Shown: in pieces, positions 17,505-26,416 of the stretch
How positions within the stretch are numbered: position 1 is the first letter of the stretch
Layout: each line of letters starts with the position of its first letter
Origin: Rhizobium leguminosarum bv. trifolii WSM2297
GTDB taxonomy: Bacteria > Pseudomonadota > Alphaproteobacteria > Rhizobiales > Rhizobiaceae
DNA length: 64,000 bases
Reading direction: 5' to 3'
Assembly (NCBI RefSeq): GCF_000271845.1
Contig: NZ_JH719395.1
Span: forward strand, 3,730,361-3,794,360
The notes under the pieces: generated by a model
Databases searched by the model: none
Told to the model about the DNA's origin: nothing
What the model saw: only the letters and a program-made list of their open reading frames with translations
Position numbers and translations under genes: made by a program

Positions 17505-18342
17505 TCACATGCCCCTTGTAGACGCCGAGGATGCGCACCTTCTCGGAGAAGAACCGCAGTTCCTCCAAAGCCCGGCGCACGTTCGGATCGTTCGGATGGC
17601 CTTCGATATCGGCGTAGAACTGCGTCGCCACGAATTTTCCGCCGAGCTGGTAGCTTTCGAGCTTCGTCATGTTGATGTTGTTGGTGGCGAAGCCGCCGAG
17701 TGCCTTGTAAAGGGCGGCCGGAATGTTGCGGACGTTGAAGACGAAGGTGGTGACGACTTTTTCCTCGGCCGAATTGCGTTGCGCCCATTCCTCGTCGCGG
17801 GACAGGATGACGAAGCGGGTCACGTTGTTTTCGGTATCCTCGACATTTTCGGCGATAATCTCGAGCCCGTAGAGATCGGCGGCAAGGCGCGGCGCCAAGG
17901 CGGCCATCGAGCGGTCGCCGGTTTCCTTCACGAGCTTTGCCGCCCCTGCCGTATCGCCGGCAATCACAGGCTTCCAGCCATTGGCGCGAACGATCTTGCG
18001 GCACTGGCCGAGCGCGTGGATATGGCTGTGAACCGTGCGGATCTCGTCCTTGCTCACCCCCGGCAGAACCATCAGCTGGAAGCGGATCGGCATGAAATAC
18101 TCGCCGATGATGTGGAGGCGCGATTCAGGCAGCAGATGGTGGATATCGGCGACGCGCCCGGCAATCGTGTTCTCGATCGGGATCATGCCGATATCGGCGT
18201 CGCCGTTGTCGACCGCCGTGAACGCATCCTCGAAGGTCTGGCAGGGCAGCGGCTCCATGGTCGGAAACATGTCGCGGCAGGCCATGTCGGAATTGGCGCC
18301 GAATTCGCCCTGGAAGGCGATCCTGTTGGTCTTGATGTTCAT
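17488..18342 (-). CDS. pheA: Prephenate dehydratase
   Basis: Monofunctional enzyme (284 aa) converting prephenate to phenylpyruvate in phenylalanine synthesis. The catalytic domain (1-180) starts KTNRIAFQGEFGANSDMACR, contains DIGMIPIENTIAGRVADIH and ends with NNVTRFVILSRDE, where the TRF Thr is the catalytic residue. The C-terminal ACT domain (about 195-275) has PAALYKALGGFATNNINMTK then LESYQ in place of the ESRP motif of the E. coli-type regulatory site. It lies 10 bp after kdsB on the same strand and is probably co-transcribed. Confidence 0.96.
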   Translation of the reverse strand: MNIKTNRIAFQGEFGANSDMACRDMFPTMEPLPCQTFEDAFTAVDNGDADIGMIPIENTIAGRVADIHHLLPESRLHIIGEYFMPIRFQLMVLPGVSKDEIRTVHSHIHALGQCRKIVRANGWKPVIAGDTAGAAKLVKETGDRSMAALAPRLAADLYGLEIIAENVEDTENNVTRFVILSRDEEWAQRNSAEEKVVTTFVFNVRNIPAALYKALGGFATNNINMTKLESYQLGGKFVATQFYADIEGHPNDPNVRRALEELRFFSEKVRILGVYKGHVMRGLL

Positions 18343-18352
18343 GATGGTTCCG

Positions 18353-19108
18353 TCAGTTCGACTTTGCGGAGAGGATGCGCCGCGCTATTTCGAGATCGGC
18401 GGGAGTATCGACACCGAGCGGAACCGTGTCAACGATCTCCGCGTCGATGCGCATGCCGGCCTCCAGCGCCCTGAGCTGCTCCAGAGATTCGCGCCTTTCG
18501 AGCGTTGAAGGCCCGAGCGAGACGAACCGTTCCAGTGCCGCGCGCCGATAGGCGTAAAGGCCGATATGATGGTAGAGCGGACCCTTGCCGTAAGGTGCGG
18601 TCGCACGGGTGAAATAGAGCCCGCGCAGTCGGGTGTCGGAAACGGGCGAGCCGACGACCTTGACTATGTGCGGCGCTATTTTGTCCGCTTCATTGTCGAT
18701 TTCGGTTGTCAGCGTGCCGATATCGACCGCCTCGTTCTCGAGAGGGCGCAAAGCCGCGCGCACGGTTTCCGGATCGATGGTCGGCAGATCGCCCTGGACG
18801 TTGACGATGAATTTCGCCTTCCCGTCCGGATCGACCTTCGTCAGCGCTTCGAAGATCCGATCGGAACCCGATTGATGATCGCTGCTGGTCATGACGACTT
18901 CAAAGCCGGCGGCAGAAACCGCATCGAACACCCGGGGGTCGTCGACGGCGACGACGACGCGGCCGATCGCCGCCTCTTTGGCGCGCAACGCCACCTGAAC
19001 GATCATCGGCAGCCCGCAAATATCGGCGAGCGGCTTGCCCGGAAGCCGGGTGGAGGCCATCCGCGCCGGGATCAATACGAGCACACCGTGTAAATTTGAA
19101 TCACTCAT
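18353..19108 (-). CDS. kdsB: 3-deoxy-manno-octulosonate (KDO) cytidylyltransferase
   Basis: Makes CMP-KDO from CTP and KDO for lipopolysaccharide inner core synthesis (251 aa). Family motifs: [20 protein letters not shown] (nucleotide-binding N-terminus), [45 protein letters not shown] (metal-binding Asp), and [17 protein letters not shown]. Full length and all core motifs present. Transcribed before pheA with a 10-bp gap; the pair has no obvious biochemical link, so it is probably just an operon of convenience. It is divergent from the cytochrome gene. Confidence 0.97.
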   Translation of the reverse strand: MSDSNLHGVLVLIPARMASTRLPGKPLADICGLPMIVQVALRAKEAAIGRVVVAVDDPRVFDAVSAAGFEVVMTSSDHQSGSDRIFEALTKVDPDGKAKFIVNVQGDLPTIDPETVRAALRPLENEAVDIGTLTTEIDNEADKIAPHIVKVVGSPVSDTRLRGLYFTRATAPYGKGPLYHHIGLYAYRRAALERFVSLGPSTLERRESLEQLRALEAGMRIDAEIVDTVPLGVDTPADLEIARRILSAKSN

Positions 19109-19262
19109 GGGTCGGGCCTTCTATTCCGGGCTGAAAAGTGTCAAAAAGTCTCACGCACAAGACCATTTAGACAGTTGCAACGATCAGCCAAAAGACATAG
19201 GTTCCGCGCGATTTCAAGATGGTCCGGTTTATGGTCTGCCGGCTGCAAGGGGAGCATTGCAG

Positions 19263-19829
19263 ATGAATTCATACGTCAATACGGCCGTGGGGGCACTGCT
19301 CGGAACGATTTTCGTTCTGATGTCGGTCTCCATCGCGTCCGAGGGGATCTTCCATTCCGAAGCACCGGAAAAGGAAGGTTTCGCGATCGTTGCCGAAGAG
19401 GCGCCCGCCGCTGGTGGCGAAGCTGCGCCTGCCGCTGCTGCCGTTCCGATCGCGCAATTGCTCGCTTCTGCCGATGCCAAGGCCGGTGAAACGGTCTTCA
19501 AGAAGTGTCAGGCCTGTCATGACGGCACCAAAGGGGGACCGAACAAGGTCGGTCCCAACCTCTTTGGTGTCGTAGATCGCCCGATCGCCTCGCATGAGGG
19601 CTTTGCCTATTCCGCTGCCATGAAGGATTTCTCCAAGGGCAGCAGCGAGAAGTGGACCTTCGAATTTCTGAACAAGTTCCTGCTGGCGCCGAAGAAGGAC
19701 GTTCCCGGCACTGCCATGGGCTTTGCCGGTCTGGCAAAGGATCAGGACCGCGCCAACGTCATCCTTTACCTGCATACGCTGTCTGATTCGCCGGTGCCGC
19801 TGCCGGATCCGAAGACGGCGACGCAGTAA
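19263..19829 (+). CDS. Membrane-anchored cytochrome c (CycM/c552 type)
   Basis: Protein of 188 aa from the ATG at 19263 (GGGGAG upstream). Residues 5-30 form an uncleaved membrane anchor ([20 protein letters not shown]). An Ala/Pro-rich linker follows, then a class I cytochrome c domain. The haem site is CQACH at about residue 80, with [21 protein letters not shown] after it and the distal Met in [20 protein letters not shown]. CycM-type proteins pass electrons from the bc1 complex to aa3-type oxidase. A hairpin terminator lies 25 bp downstream. Confidence 0.93.
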   Translation: MNSYVNTAVGALLGTIFVLMSVSIASEGIFHSEAPEKEGFAIVAEEAPAAGGEAAPAAAAVPIAQLLASADAKAGETVFKKCQACHDGTKGGPNKVGPNLFGVVDRPIASHEGFAYSAAMKDFSKGSSEKWTFEFLNKFLLAPKKDVPGTAMGFAGLAKDQDRANVILYLHTLSDSPVPLPDPKTATQ

Positions 19830-19854
19830 CGCGCCAGAACGATCGCATGATAGC

Positions 19855-19882
19855 AAAGCCCGGCCGCAAGCCGGGCTTTTTG
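19855..19882 (+). terminator. Intrinsic terminator after the cytochrome c gene
   Basis: AAAGCCCGGC-CGCAA-GCCGGGCTTTTT: a 10-bp stem followed by five T residues on the plus strand. It lies between the convergent cytochrome and AEC transporter genes; the reverse strand also has the stem but a poorer T-run. Confidence 0.85.
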
Positions 19883-19898
19883 CTATGCGGAGAGTTTT

Positions 19899-20846
19899 TC
19901 AGGCACCCAGGAAATAGGCCCAGAGCGAGACCGTGATGGCGCCGAGCGCCGTCGTCACCGTGATTGTCGAGGCAGCAATGCTGTGGCCGACGCCGAAGCG
20001 GTTGGCGATCAGCCAGGCGTTGACGCCTGTGGGTACCGAGGACGTCAGCACGATCGCCGCCGTCCATTCCGGGCTGAGGCCGAGGAGATGGCTCGCCGCC
20101 CACACGCAGCCGGGCAGCAATAGCAGCTTCAGGCTCGATGTGACGCTGGCGATGCCGAGATTACCTGAGATGCCGTATTTCTCCAGCGCCATACCGAGTG
20201 AGATCAGCGCTGCCGGGCCGGCAATGCCGGCAATCTGCTTGACCACAGTTTCCAGGGTTACCGGCATGGTGAGACCGGAAAGATGCATGGCCATGCCGGC
20301 CGCAAGCCCGATCACCAGCGGGTTGCGCACGAGATTGACGGCGATCTGGCGAAGCACCTGCACCATGCTGCGATCGCTTTTGCCGGCGATCTTGCGCTCG
20401 GCATGCTCCATCAACACGGTGCCCGCGACCATCATCACCGGCAGATGCACGGCAAGCAGGATCGACAGCGCCACCAGCCCTTCGTCGCCGACAGTGCGCT
20501 CGACGAGCGGCAGGCCGATGAAAATATTATTGGCGAAAGCCGAGGAAACACCGGCGAGCACGCCGATCCGTTCGTCGCGGCCGAAGAGACGCGTGGCGGC
20601 GATATGGCCGGTTGCCCAGGTGATGGCAACGCCTGAGAAATAGACGATCCACAGCCGGAAAGGCGAGGCGCCGTGAAAATCCGCCTCGGCGATGGTACGG
20701 AAGAGCAGCAGCGGCACGGCGATCTTGAAGACGAATTCGCTGAGCGCTTCGCCGACATTCGATGCCATCAAGCCGCTGCGGACGATCACCCAGCCGATGA
20801 GAATCAGGATGAAAATGGGAAGGACGTCGAGAATGATGGCGGACAT
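19899..20846 (-). CDS. AEC family transporter (auxin efflux carrier type)
   Basis: Integral membrane protein (315 aa) with about ten hydrophobic segments, starting MSAIILDVLPIFILILIGWV. It shows the AEC pattern of two repeated five-helix halves, including FIGLPLVERTVGDEGLVAL, RNPLVIGLAAGMAMHL, ALISLGMALEKYGI and VLTSSVPTGVNAWLIANRFG. Bacterial members export or import organic acids such as malonate or malate. The substrate cannot be named and no catabolic gene is next to it. It is convergent with the cytochrome gene. Confidence 0.87.
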   Translation of the reverse strand: MSAIILDVLPIFILILIGWVIVRSGLMASNVGEALSEFVFKIAVPLLLFRTIAEADFHGASPFRLWIVYFSGVAITWATGHIAATRLFGRDERIGVLAGVSSAFANNIFIGLPLVERTVGDEGLVALSILLAVHLPVMMVAGTVLMEHAERKIAGKSDRSMVQVLRQIAVNLVRNPLVIGLAAGMAMHLSGLTMPVTLETVVKQIAGIAGPAALISLGMALEKYGISGNLGIASVTSSLKLLLLPGCVWAASHLLGLSPEWTAAIVLTSSVPTGVNAWLIANRFGVGHSIAASTITVTTALGAITVSLWAYFLGA

Positions 20847-20946
20847 GAGGAGGGCTGCTCTGCGCGGGGGAGTGTCTGACCTCTAGCAGCAAACCGTCCG
20901 GGTTGGAAAGGCAAACCCCACCCGATCGGGCAGCCGATGCATCCGC

Positions 20947-21105
20947 AAAAGCAAAAAAAGCGGGCACAGCCCGCTTTTCCGCTCCGGCCTTGCCGGAGGG
21001 ATCGCGAAGCTGCCAGTTCATCCGTGGTCAGCATCGCGGCTAAGATCGAGGAGTTCATCCCTCGTACGCCCGGCTGCAACTGAAAGCTGCTCATGCCGGT
21101 CTTCT
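20947..21105 (-). ncRNA. Candidate small RNA sharing a 20-nt core with the one at 35405-35500
   Basis: The 416-bp gap between the divergent AEC and sugar-kinase genes holds no convincing ORF. It does contain a minus-strand intrinsic terminator: stem AAAAGCGGGC/GCCCGCTTTT at 20975-20953 followed by seven T. Upstream in the same direction are CGAGG-GATGAACT-CCTCG-type and CCA-CGGATGAAC-TGG hairpins (21066-21046 and 21027-21013). Both loops show GATGAAC. The segment at 21030-21011 is identical over 20 nt to 35432-35451. It may belong to the multicopy alpha-r8/MmgR (Rfam suhB) family, a suspicion from memory only. The 5' end is a guess. Confidence 0.65.
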
Positions 21106-21262
21106 TGCGTCTATTTCTAGATTTTGAAAATGACAGGGGCATGACGAATAGGCGGCAGTTTTGCGAAGAAATAGAGGTGCCATCCACCATTTTTCCTTCC
21201 AAACCGCGGAAATTTCGCTAAGACCGAACCCCGGCTATCACAAATCCGGGACTCCCCATTTC

Positions 21263-22255
21263 ATGACCAGATTCGACGTTCTGACAGTCGGCAACGCAAT
21301 CGTGGATATCATTGCCCGTTGCGACGACCAGTTCCTCATTGACAACGAGATCACCAAGGCGGCGATGAACCTCATCGATGCCGAGCGCGCCGAACTGTTG
21401 TATTCGCGCATGGGGCCGGCGCTCGAAGCCTCCGGCGGCAGCGCCGGCAATACGGCGGCGGGCGTTGCAAGCCTCGGCGGCAAGGCTGCCTATTTCGGCA
21501 ATGTCGCCGCCGATCAGCTCGGCGACATCTTCACCCACGACATCCGCGCCCAGGGCGTGCACTACCAGACGAAGCCCAAGGGAACCTTCCCGCCGACGGC
21601 GCGCTCGATGATTTTCGTCACCGAGGACGGCGAGCGTTCGATGAACACCTATCTCGGCGCCTGCGTCGAGCTCGGGCCTGAAGACGTCGAGCCCGACGTC
21701 GTTGCCGACGCCAAGGTCACCTATTTCGAAGGTTACCTCTGGGACCCGCCGCGCGCCAAGGAAGCCATCCTCGATTGTGCCCGCATCGCCCATGAAAACG
21801 GCCGCGAAATGTCGATGACGCTGTCCGACAGCTTCTGCGTCGGCCGCTATCGCGGCGAATTCCTCGATCTGATGCGCTCCGGCAAGGTCGATATCGTTTT
21901 CGCCAATCGCCAGGAAGCGCTGTCGCTCTACGAAACCGACGACTTCGAAGAGGCGCTGAACAGGATCGCCGCTGATTGCAAGATCGCCGCCGTGACCATG
22001 AGCGAGGATGGCGCCGTCATCCTGAAGGGCCGCGAGCGTTATTACGTCGATGCGATCAGGATCAGGGAAGTCGTCGATACGACGGGCGCCGGCGATCTCT
22101 TCGCCTCCGGCTTCCTCTACGGTTACACGCAGGGACGCTCTCTGGAAGATTGCGGCAAGCTCGGCTGCCTCGCCGCCGGCATCGTTATTCAGCAGATCGG
22201 CCCGCGCCCGATGACCTCGCTTTCCGAGGCCGCCAAACAGGCTGGGCTTATTTGA
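21263..22255 (+). CDS. PfkB-family carbohydrate/adenosine kinase
   Basis: Ribokinase-fold kinase (330 aa from the ATG at 21263, MTRFDVLTVGNAIVDIIARC). It has PfkB signature 1 (GGSAGNTAAGVASLGGKAAY, glycine-rich substrate lid) and signature 2 (DTTGAGDLFASGFLYGYTQG), where the Asp of GAGD is the catalytic base. Alphaproteobacterial members of this subgroup are usually annotated as adenosine kinase, so phosphorylation of a nucleoside such as adenosine is likely but not proven. The last 8 bp overlap the convergent SH3-domain gene. Confidence 0.9.
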   Translation: MTRFDVLTVGNAIVDIIARCDDQFLIDNEITKAAMNLIDAERAELLYSRMGPALEASGGSAGNTAAGVASLGGKAAYFGNVAADQLGDIFTHDIRAQGVHYQTKPKGTFPPTARSMIFVTEDGERSMNTYLGACVELGPEDVEPDVVADAKVTYFEGYLWDPPRAKEAILDCARIAHENGREMSMTLSDSFCVGRYRGEFLDLMRSGKVDIVFANRQEALSLYETDDFEEALNRIAADCKIAAVTMSEDGAVILKGRERYYVDAIRIREVVDTTGAGDLFASGFLYGYTQGRSLEDCGKLGCLAAGIVIQQIGPRPMTSLSEAAKQAGLI

Positions 22256-22787
22256 AGGCTTCGCCGGGATAGGCGCCCCAGATCTCCGACTGCGCCACCC
22301 AACCGGAGGCGCCGTCGGTTTCGGCGCGGCACCAGTCGCCGTTGCATTCGCCGATCGTCAGCATCACGCCGGGTTCCAGCTTGGCAATGATCGAGGCGGA
22401 GGGCTGCGCCTCGCGGCGCAGATTGACGAAGACGCCCTTGGCCTTGGTCTTCATCCACGGAGCGGCGATCGCCGCGCGCTGGCCTGACAGCAGCGACTGG
22501 TTGACCCAGCCTTCGGTGCCGTCGGCATCGCGGATACGGCGCCAGTTGTCGTATTCCTGGATGATCTCCACCGGCAATCCGGATTTCAGATACATCCACG
22601 AAACCGCATAATCCGTTCCCGGGCCGATGCGCAGGTTGACGCGTTTGGATTTCAGCGTGACAAAACGCGGCAATGGCAGTCCGCTCGGCCCCTTGGCGGC
22701 CTGCGCATGGGCAAATTCGACGGTTCCCAGGGATGCGGCCAGAGCGATGGCAATGGCAAGGCAGGACTTCAGGACTTTGCTGCGCAT
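22248..22787 (-). CDS. Exported protein with two bacterial SH3 domains
   Basis: Protein of 179 aa from the ATG at 22787. A signal peptide MRSKVLKSCLAIAIALAASL ending at AHA-Q is followed by two SH3-like modules: LKSKRVNLRIGPGTDYAVSW and GVFVNLRREAQPSASIIAKL, each with the NLR core. It closes WCRAETDGASGWVAQSEIWG. SH3b proteins often bind cell wall or act in the envelope; the ligand is unknown. An extended reading frame upstream to 22928 has no recognisable signal. It overlaps the convergent PfkB gene by 8 bp at the 3' ends. Confidence 0.85.
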   Translation of the reverse strand: MRSKVLKSCLAIAIALAASLGTVEFAHAQAAKGPSGLPLPRFVTLKSKRVNLRIGPGTDYAVSWMYLKSGLPVEIIQEYDNWRRIRDADGTEGWVNQSLLSGQRAAIAAPWMKTKAKGVFVNLRREAQPSASIIAKLEPGVMLTIGECNGDWCRAETDGASGWVAQSEIWGAYPGEAFK

Positions 22788-22971
22788 GGAAGTTTCCGTT
22801 TGCTCGAATTCGCGGCCAGGCCCGGCCTGTTCGCGGTCCGGGCTCTGACATTCCCCACCTGCAACGCGAGTTTTGTTTGTCTTCGCGTGCGGGTCTGGTA
22901 GAAAATGCCCGGATGGGAAAATTATCACCCCTCTTGGTTAAAGACCTCTGAACAAGGCACCACAGCCAGCC

Positions 22972-23973
22972 ATGACAGCGAAGAAAAAACCGAAGGTCTA
23001 CATCACCCGCAAGCTGCCCGATGCCGTCGAAACTCGCATGCGCGAGCTGTTCGACGCCGAGCTGAACATCGACGACGCACCGCGTTCCGTTCCCGAGCTT
23101 GTCGCCGCGGTCAAGACCGCCGACGTGCTGGTGCCGACCGTCACCGATCGAATCGACGCGGCGCTGATCGATCAGGCCGGGCCGCAGATGAAGCTGATTG
23201 CCAGCTTCTCCAACGGCACCGACCATATCGACGTCGAGGCGGCGGCGCGCAGGGGCATCACCGTCACCAACACGCCGAACGTCCTGACCGAGGATACCGC
23301 CGATATGACCATGGCGCTCATTCTCGCGGTTCCGAGACGGCTTGGCGAAGGCGCGCGCGTGCTGACCGACAATCCCGGCGAATGGGCCGGTTGGTCTCCG
23401 ACCTGGATGCTCGGCCGGCGCATTCACGGCAAGCGCATCGGCATTGTCGGTATGGGCCGCATCGGCACGGCGGTCGCCCGCCGCGCCAAGGCTTTCGGCC
23501 TGTCGATCCACTACCACAACCGCAAGCGCGTCAATCCGGCCGTCGAGGATGAGCTGGAGGCGACCTATTGGGAAAGTCTCGACCAGATGCTCGCCCGCGT
23601 CGACATCGTCTCGGTCAATTGCCCGTCGACGCCGGCAACCTTCCACCTGATTTCGGCGCGCCGGTTGGCGCTGCTGCAGCCGACCGCCTATCTCGTCAAC
23701 ACCGCGCGCGGCGACGTGGTCGATGAAGCTGCGCTGATCAAGGCTCTGAGAGAGGGCCGGATCGCCGGCGCCGGTCTCGACGTCTTTGAAAACGAGCCTG
23801 CCGTCAATCCGAAGCTCGTCAAGCTGGCCAATGAGGGCAAGGTCGTGCTGCTGCCGCATATGAGTTCGGCGACGATCGAAGGCCGCATCGACATGGGCGA
23901 CAAGGTCATCATCAATATCCGCACCTTCATCGACGGCCACAGGCCGCCGAACCGGGTGCTGCCCGGCCGCTGA
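22972..23973 (+). CDS. D-isomer-specific 2-hydroxyacid dehydrogenase (glyoxylate/hydroxypyruvate reductase type)
   Basis: NAD(P)-dependent enzyme of 333 aa. The substrate domain starts KPKVYITRKLPDAVETRMRE and contains SFSNGTDHIDVEAAARRGIT. The Rossmann domain has GKRIGIVGMGRIGTAVARRA. Catalytic residues are the Arg in NTARGDVVDEAAL, the Glu in DVFENEPAVNP and the His in LLPHMSSATIEGR. This resembles glyoxylate reductases (GyaR/GRHPR) more than PdxB or SerA, as no ACT domain is present. The exact substrate is uncertain. It is divergent from the SH3-protein gene with a 184-bp gap. Confidence 0.92.
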   Translation: MTAKKKPKVYITRKLPDAVETRMRELFDAELNIDDAPRSVPELVAAVKTADVLVPTVTDRIDAALIDQAGPQMKLIASFSNGTDHIDVEAAARRGITVTNTPNVLTEDTADMTMALILAVPRRLGEGARVLTDNPGEWAGWSPTWMLGRRIHGKRIGIVGMGRIGTAVARRAKAFGLSIHYHNRKRVNPAVEDELEATYWESLDQMLARVDIVSVNCPSTPATFHLISARRLALLQPTAYLVNTARGDVVDEAALIKALREGRIAGAGLDVFENEPAVNPKLVKLANEGKVVLLPHMSSATIEGRIDMGDKVIINIRTFIDGHRPPNRVLPGR

Positions 23974-23985
23974 AGCCGAGCTGGC

Positions 23986-24474
23986 TCAGACGACGCGGAT
24001 CTGAGGCGGAAGGGTCTTGCGCATCTCGACGAAGGTCGTCCTGGCAAAGCCGGGATGCGCCTTCTCGGCGGTTCTCGAAAATCCCCAGGCGGCGAAGACG
24101 GCGTGATTGTCGGTGAGCTCGATGCGCGTTTCCAGCCGCAAAGCCGGAAGACCGAGCCTTGCAGCCGTCTGTTCGGCAATCGCCAGCAGCTGTTTGCCGA
24201 GGCCCTTGCCCTGCACTTCGGGCAGAACTGCAAGCTTGCCGACATAGAGACAATCGGCCTCCGGCCGCAGGAAGAGGCAGCCGGTCAGCTTTCCGCCGTC
24301 GATCGCGACATGGCCGATCTCGGCCCTGGCCTTTTCGGCCAGCGACTCCGCCGTCAGCTTGAGCGCTGAGGATGGCGGATCGATCCTGCCGTTCATCGAA
24401 GCGAAGGAGGCGAGGATCAGTGCGAGCAGTTCGTCCCAGCGCGTGAAACTATGATCAAGAGCGATAATCGTCAT
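23986..24474 (-). CDS. GNAT-family N-acetyltransferase
   Basis: Protein of 162 aa with the GNAT core: AEIGHVAIDGGKLTGCLFLR, then CLYVGKLAVLPEVQGKGLGK with the acetyl-CoA loop QGKGLGK, then RLGLPALRLETRIELTDNHA and VFAAWGFSRTAEKAHPGFAR. The acceptor is unknown. Its ATG overlaps the stop of the moeB-like gene by 4 bp, placing it third in a recF-moeB-GNAT operon. Confidence 0.88.
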   Translation of the reverse strand: MTIIALDHSFTRWDELLALILASFASMNGRIDPPSSALKLTAESLAEKARAEIGHVAIDGGKLTGCLFLRPEADCLYVGKLAVLPEVQGKGLGKQLLAIAEQTAARLGLPALRLETRIELTDNHAVFAAWGFSRTAEKAHPGFARTTFVEMRKTLPPQIRVV

Positions 24475-25295
24475 CCGGCCTGTCTTTGTGTTGTCCGGCG
24501 CCTTTTGTAGCGGACCGTGTCGAAGCGGGCCGCAAGCGCGTCATAGAGCAGCAGCCGTCCGACCAGCGGCTCGCCGGTGCCGGTAACGAGCTTGATCGCC
24601 TCCATCGCCATCATCGTGCCGATGACGCCGGTCAGCGCGCCGATGACGCCGGCCTCGGCGCAGGCGGGAATGAGCCCCGCCGGCGGGGCTTCCGGAAACA
24701 GGTCGCGATATGTTGGGTTGGGCGTCCCGTCTTCGGCATTTTCATAAGGCTTGAGAACCGTCAGCGAACCGTCGAAACGCCCGACCGCGCCGCTGACCAG
24801 CGGGATGCGTGCTGCTTCCGCCGCATCGGCGGCGGCATAACGCGTGTCGAAATTGTCGGAGCCGTCGATCAGCAGATCGAAGCCGGACAGTTGCCGGCGG
24901 GCGCTCTCCTGGGAAAAGCGTTCCTCGAAGCGGATCAGCCGGACATGCGGATTGAGCCTGGCGATGGCGAGGGCGGCACTTTCCGTCTTCAATTCGCCGA
25001 TCGTGCCGGAATCATGAATCACCTGGCGCTGCAGGTTTGACAGCGACACCCGGTCGTCATCGACGATACCGAGCGTGCCGATGCCGGCGGCAGCCAGATA
25101 TTGCAGGACCGGCGCACCGAGGCCACCGGCGCCGATCACCAGCACCCGGGCGGCTTTCAACCTCTGCTGGCCGGCGCCGCCGATCTCGGGCAGCAGGATA
25201 TGACGGTGATAGCGGGCGATTTCGTCTGGGCTGAGCGGTTCCATGGCGCCGATCTTATCATGGCGCCCGACACCGGGAAAAGTCGCCTCCGTCAT
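24471..25295 (-). CDS. MoeB/ThiF-type adenylyltransferase lacking the zinc cysteines
   Basis: E1-like enzyme (274 aa) that would adenylate the C-terminus of MoaD or ThiS in molybdopterin or thiamine synthesis. It has RYHRHILLPEIGGAGQQRLK, the ATP loop VIGAGGLGAPVLQYLAAAG, VSLSNLQRQVIHDSGTIGEL and LIDGSDNFDTRYAAADAAE. The family's two CxxC zinc pairs are missing: PTYRDLFPE stands where PxYxCLFPE is usual, and the C-terminus KRRRTTQRQAG has no CPxCG. The start at 25295 overlaps the recF stop by 4 bp (ATGA), and a second ATG lies at 25244. moeB is the better family name, but the substrate is not certain. Confidence 0.85.
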   Translation of the reverse strand: MTEATFPGVGRHDKIGAMEPLSPDEIARYHRHILLPEIGGAGQQRLKAARVLVIGAGGLGAPVLQYLAAAGIGTLGIVDDDRVSLSNLQRQVIHDSGTIGELKTESAALAIARLNPHVRLIRFEERFSQESARRQLSGFDLLIDGSDNFDTRYAAADAAEAARIPLVSGAVGRFDGSLTVLKPYENAEDGTPNPTYRDLFPEAPPAGLIPACAEAGVIGALTGVIGTMMAMEAIKLVTGTGEPLVGRLLLYDALAARFDTVRYKRRRTTQRQAG

Positions 25296-26416
25296 TCGAA
25301 TACCCTTCCATCGGCAACCGTGAAGAACTGTGCCCTGTCGCCGAGCGCCGAAAACATCACGCGATCCGTTCCGGTCATGAAGGCCTGGCCGCCGAGCCCG
25401 TCGATGAGGTCGAACAGCGCGGCGCGGCGGCCCTCGTCGAGATGGGCGGCGATCTCGTCGAGCAGCAGGATCGGCGCATGGCCGGTGAGATTGCCGACGA
25501 GGCGCGCATGTGCAAGCACCAGGCCGACAAGCAGCGCTTTCTGCTCGCCGGTAGAACAACGTTCCGCCTCCATCGCCTTTTCGCGGTGGTGGACGATCAG
25601 ATCGGCCCGGTGCGGCCCTTCGAGCGTACGCCCAGCACCGGCGTCGCGGTAGCGGCTCTCTGAAAGCATTGCCGCATAATCGTCTTCGAGGTCGACCGAG
25701 GGGCGCGAAAATTGCCCGTCCATGAAGCCCGAAAGCTGCAGCGACGCCGAAGGAAAGGGCGAGCTCTCGCGTGTCTCCTCGATCAGCCGGGTCAGCAGGC
25801 CGAGCATTTCCTGCCGGGCAAGCGCCATGGCGATGCCGAGGCTTGCCATTTGTTCCTCGATGCCGGCAAGCCAGGAGGGGTCGAAGCGGCCTTCATCGAG
25901 CAATTTGTTGCGGCTGCGCATGGCGCGCTCGAAATCGCTGGCGCGGCGGCCATGGGCGGGATCGAGCGACAGCACCAGCCGGTCGAGAAAGCGGCGCCGG
26001 TCGGAGGAGGTGCCGGTGAACAGGCCGTCCATCGCCGGTGTCAGCCAGAGCAGACGCAGATGGTCGGTCAGTTCGTCGGCTGTTTTGGCGGGGGTACCGT
26101 TGATCCGCAGCCGGCGGGCGGTGGTTTCCTCGCTTGTTTCGATGCCGGTGCCGATCTCGACTTCCCCTTCCATGCCGTCGAGCACAGCGAAGATCGAAAA
26201 GCCGCCGGCCGCACCGACGCGAGTAATGTCGCCATAGGCGGCCCGGCGAAGCCCCCGGCCCGGCGAAAGCAGCGAGACGGCTTCCATGAGATTGGTCTTG
26301 CCGGCGCCGTTGTCTCCCGTCAGCACGGCGTGCCGGCCGTCAAGGGCAAGGGCCGCCGTCGCATAGTTGCGGAAGTCTGTTAGCTTCAGACGGGAAAGAG
26401 AAACCTTGTGCGCCAT
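25292..26416 (-). CDS. recF: DNA replication and repair protein RecF
   Basis: SMC-like ATPase (374 aa from the ATG at 26416, MAHKVSLSRLKLTDFRNYA) that directs RecR/RecO and RecA to single-strand gaps. Walker A GDNGAGKTNLMEAVSLLSPG is at about residue 34. The LRLLWLTPAMDGLF region follows, then the ABC signature CSTGEQKALLVGLVLAHARL, Walker B APILLLDEIAAHLDEGRR and a D-loop. It is the first gene of a three-gene unit, whose second gene overlaps it by 4 bp. recF is here away from dnaN, as usual in rhizobia. Confidence 0.97.
   Translation of the reverse strand: MAHKVSLSRLKLTDFRNYATAALALDGRHAVLTGDNGAGKTNLMEAVSLLSPGRGLRRAAYGDITRVGAAGGFSIFAVLDGMEGEVEIGTGIETSEETTARRLRINGTPAKTADELTDHLRLLWLTPAMDGLFTGTSSDRRRFLDRLVLSLDPAHGRRASDFERAMRSRNKLLDEGRFDPSWLAGIEEQMASLGIAMALARQEMLGLLTRLIEETRESSPFPSASLQLSGFMDGQFSRPSVDLEDDYAAMLSESRYRDAGAGRTLEGPHRADLIVHHREKAMEAERCSTGEQKALLVGLVLAHARLVGNLTGHAPILLLDEIAAHLDEGRRAALFDLIDGLGGQAFMTGTDRVMFSALGDRAQFFTVADGRVFE

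Noticed and set aside
18566..19093. Plus-strand open frame opposite kdsB
   Set aside because: Antisense of an intact kdsB; composition dominated by Arg, Asp and Gly with no domain.
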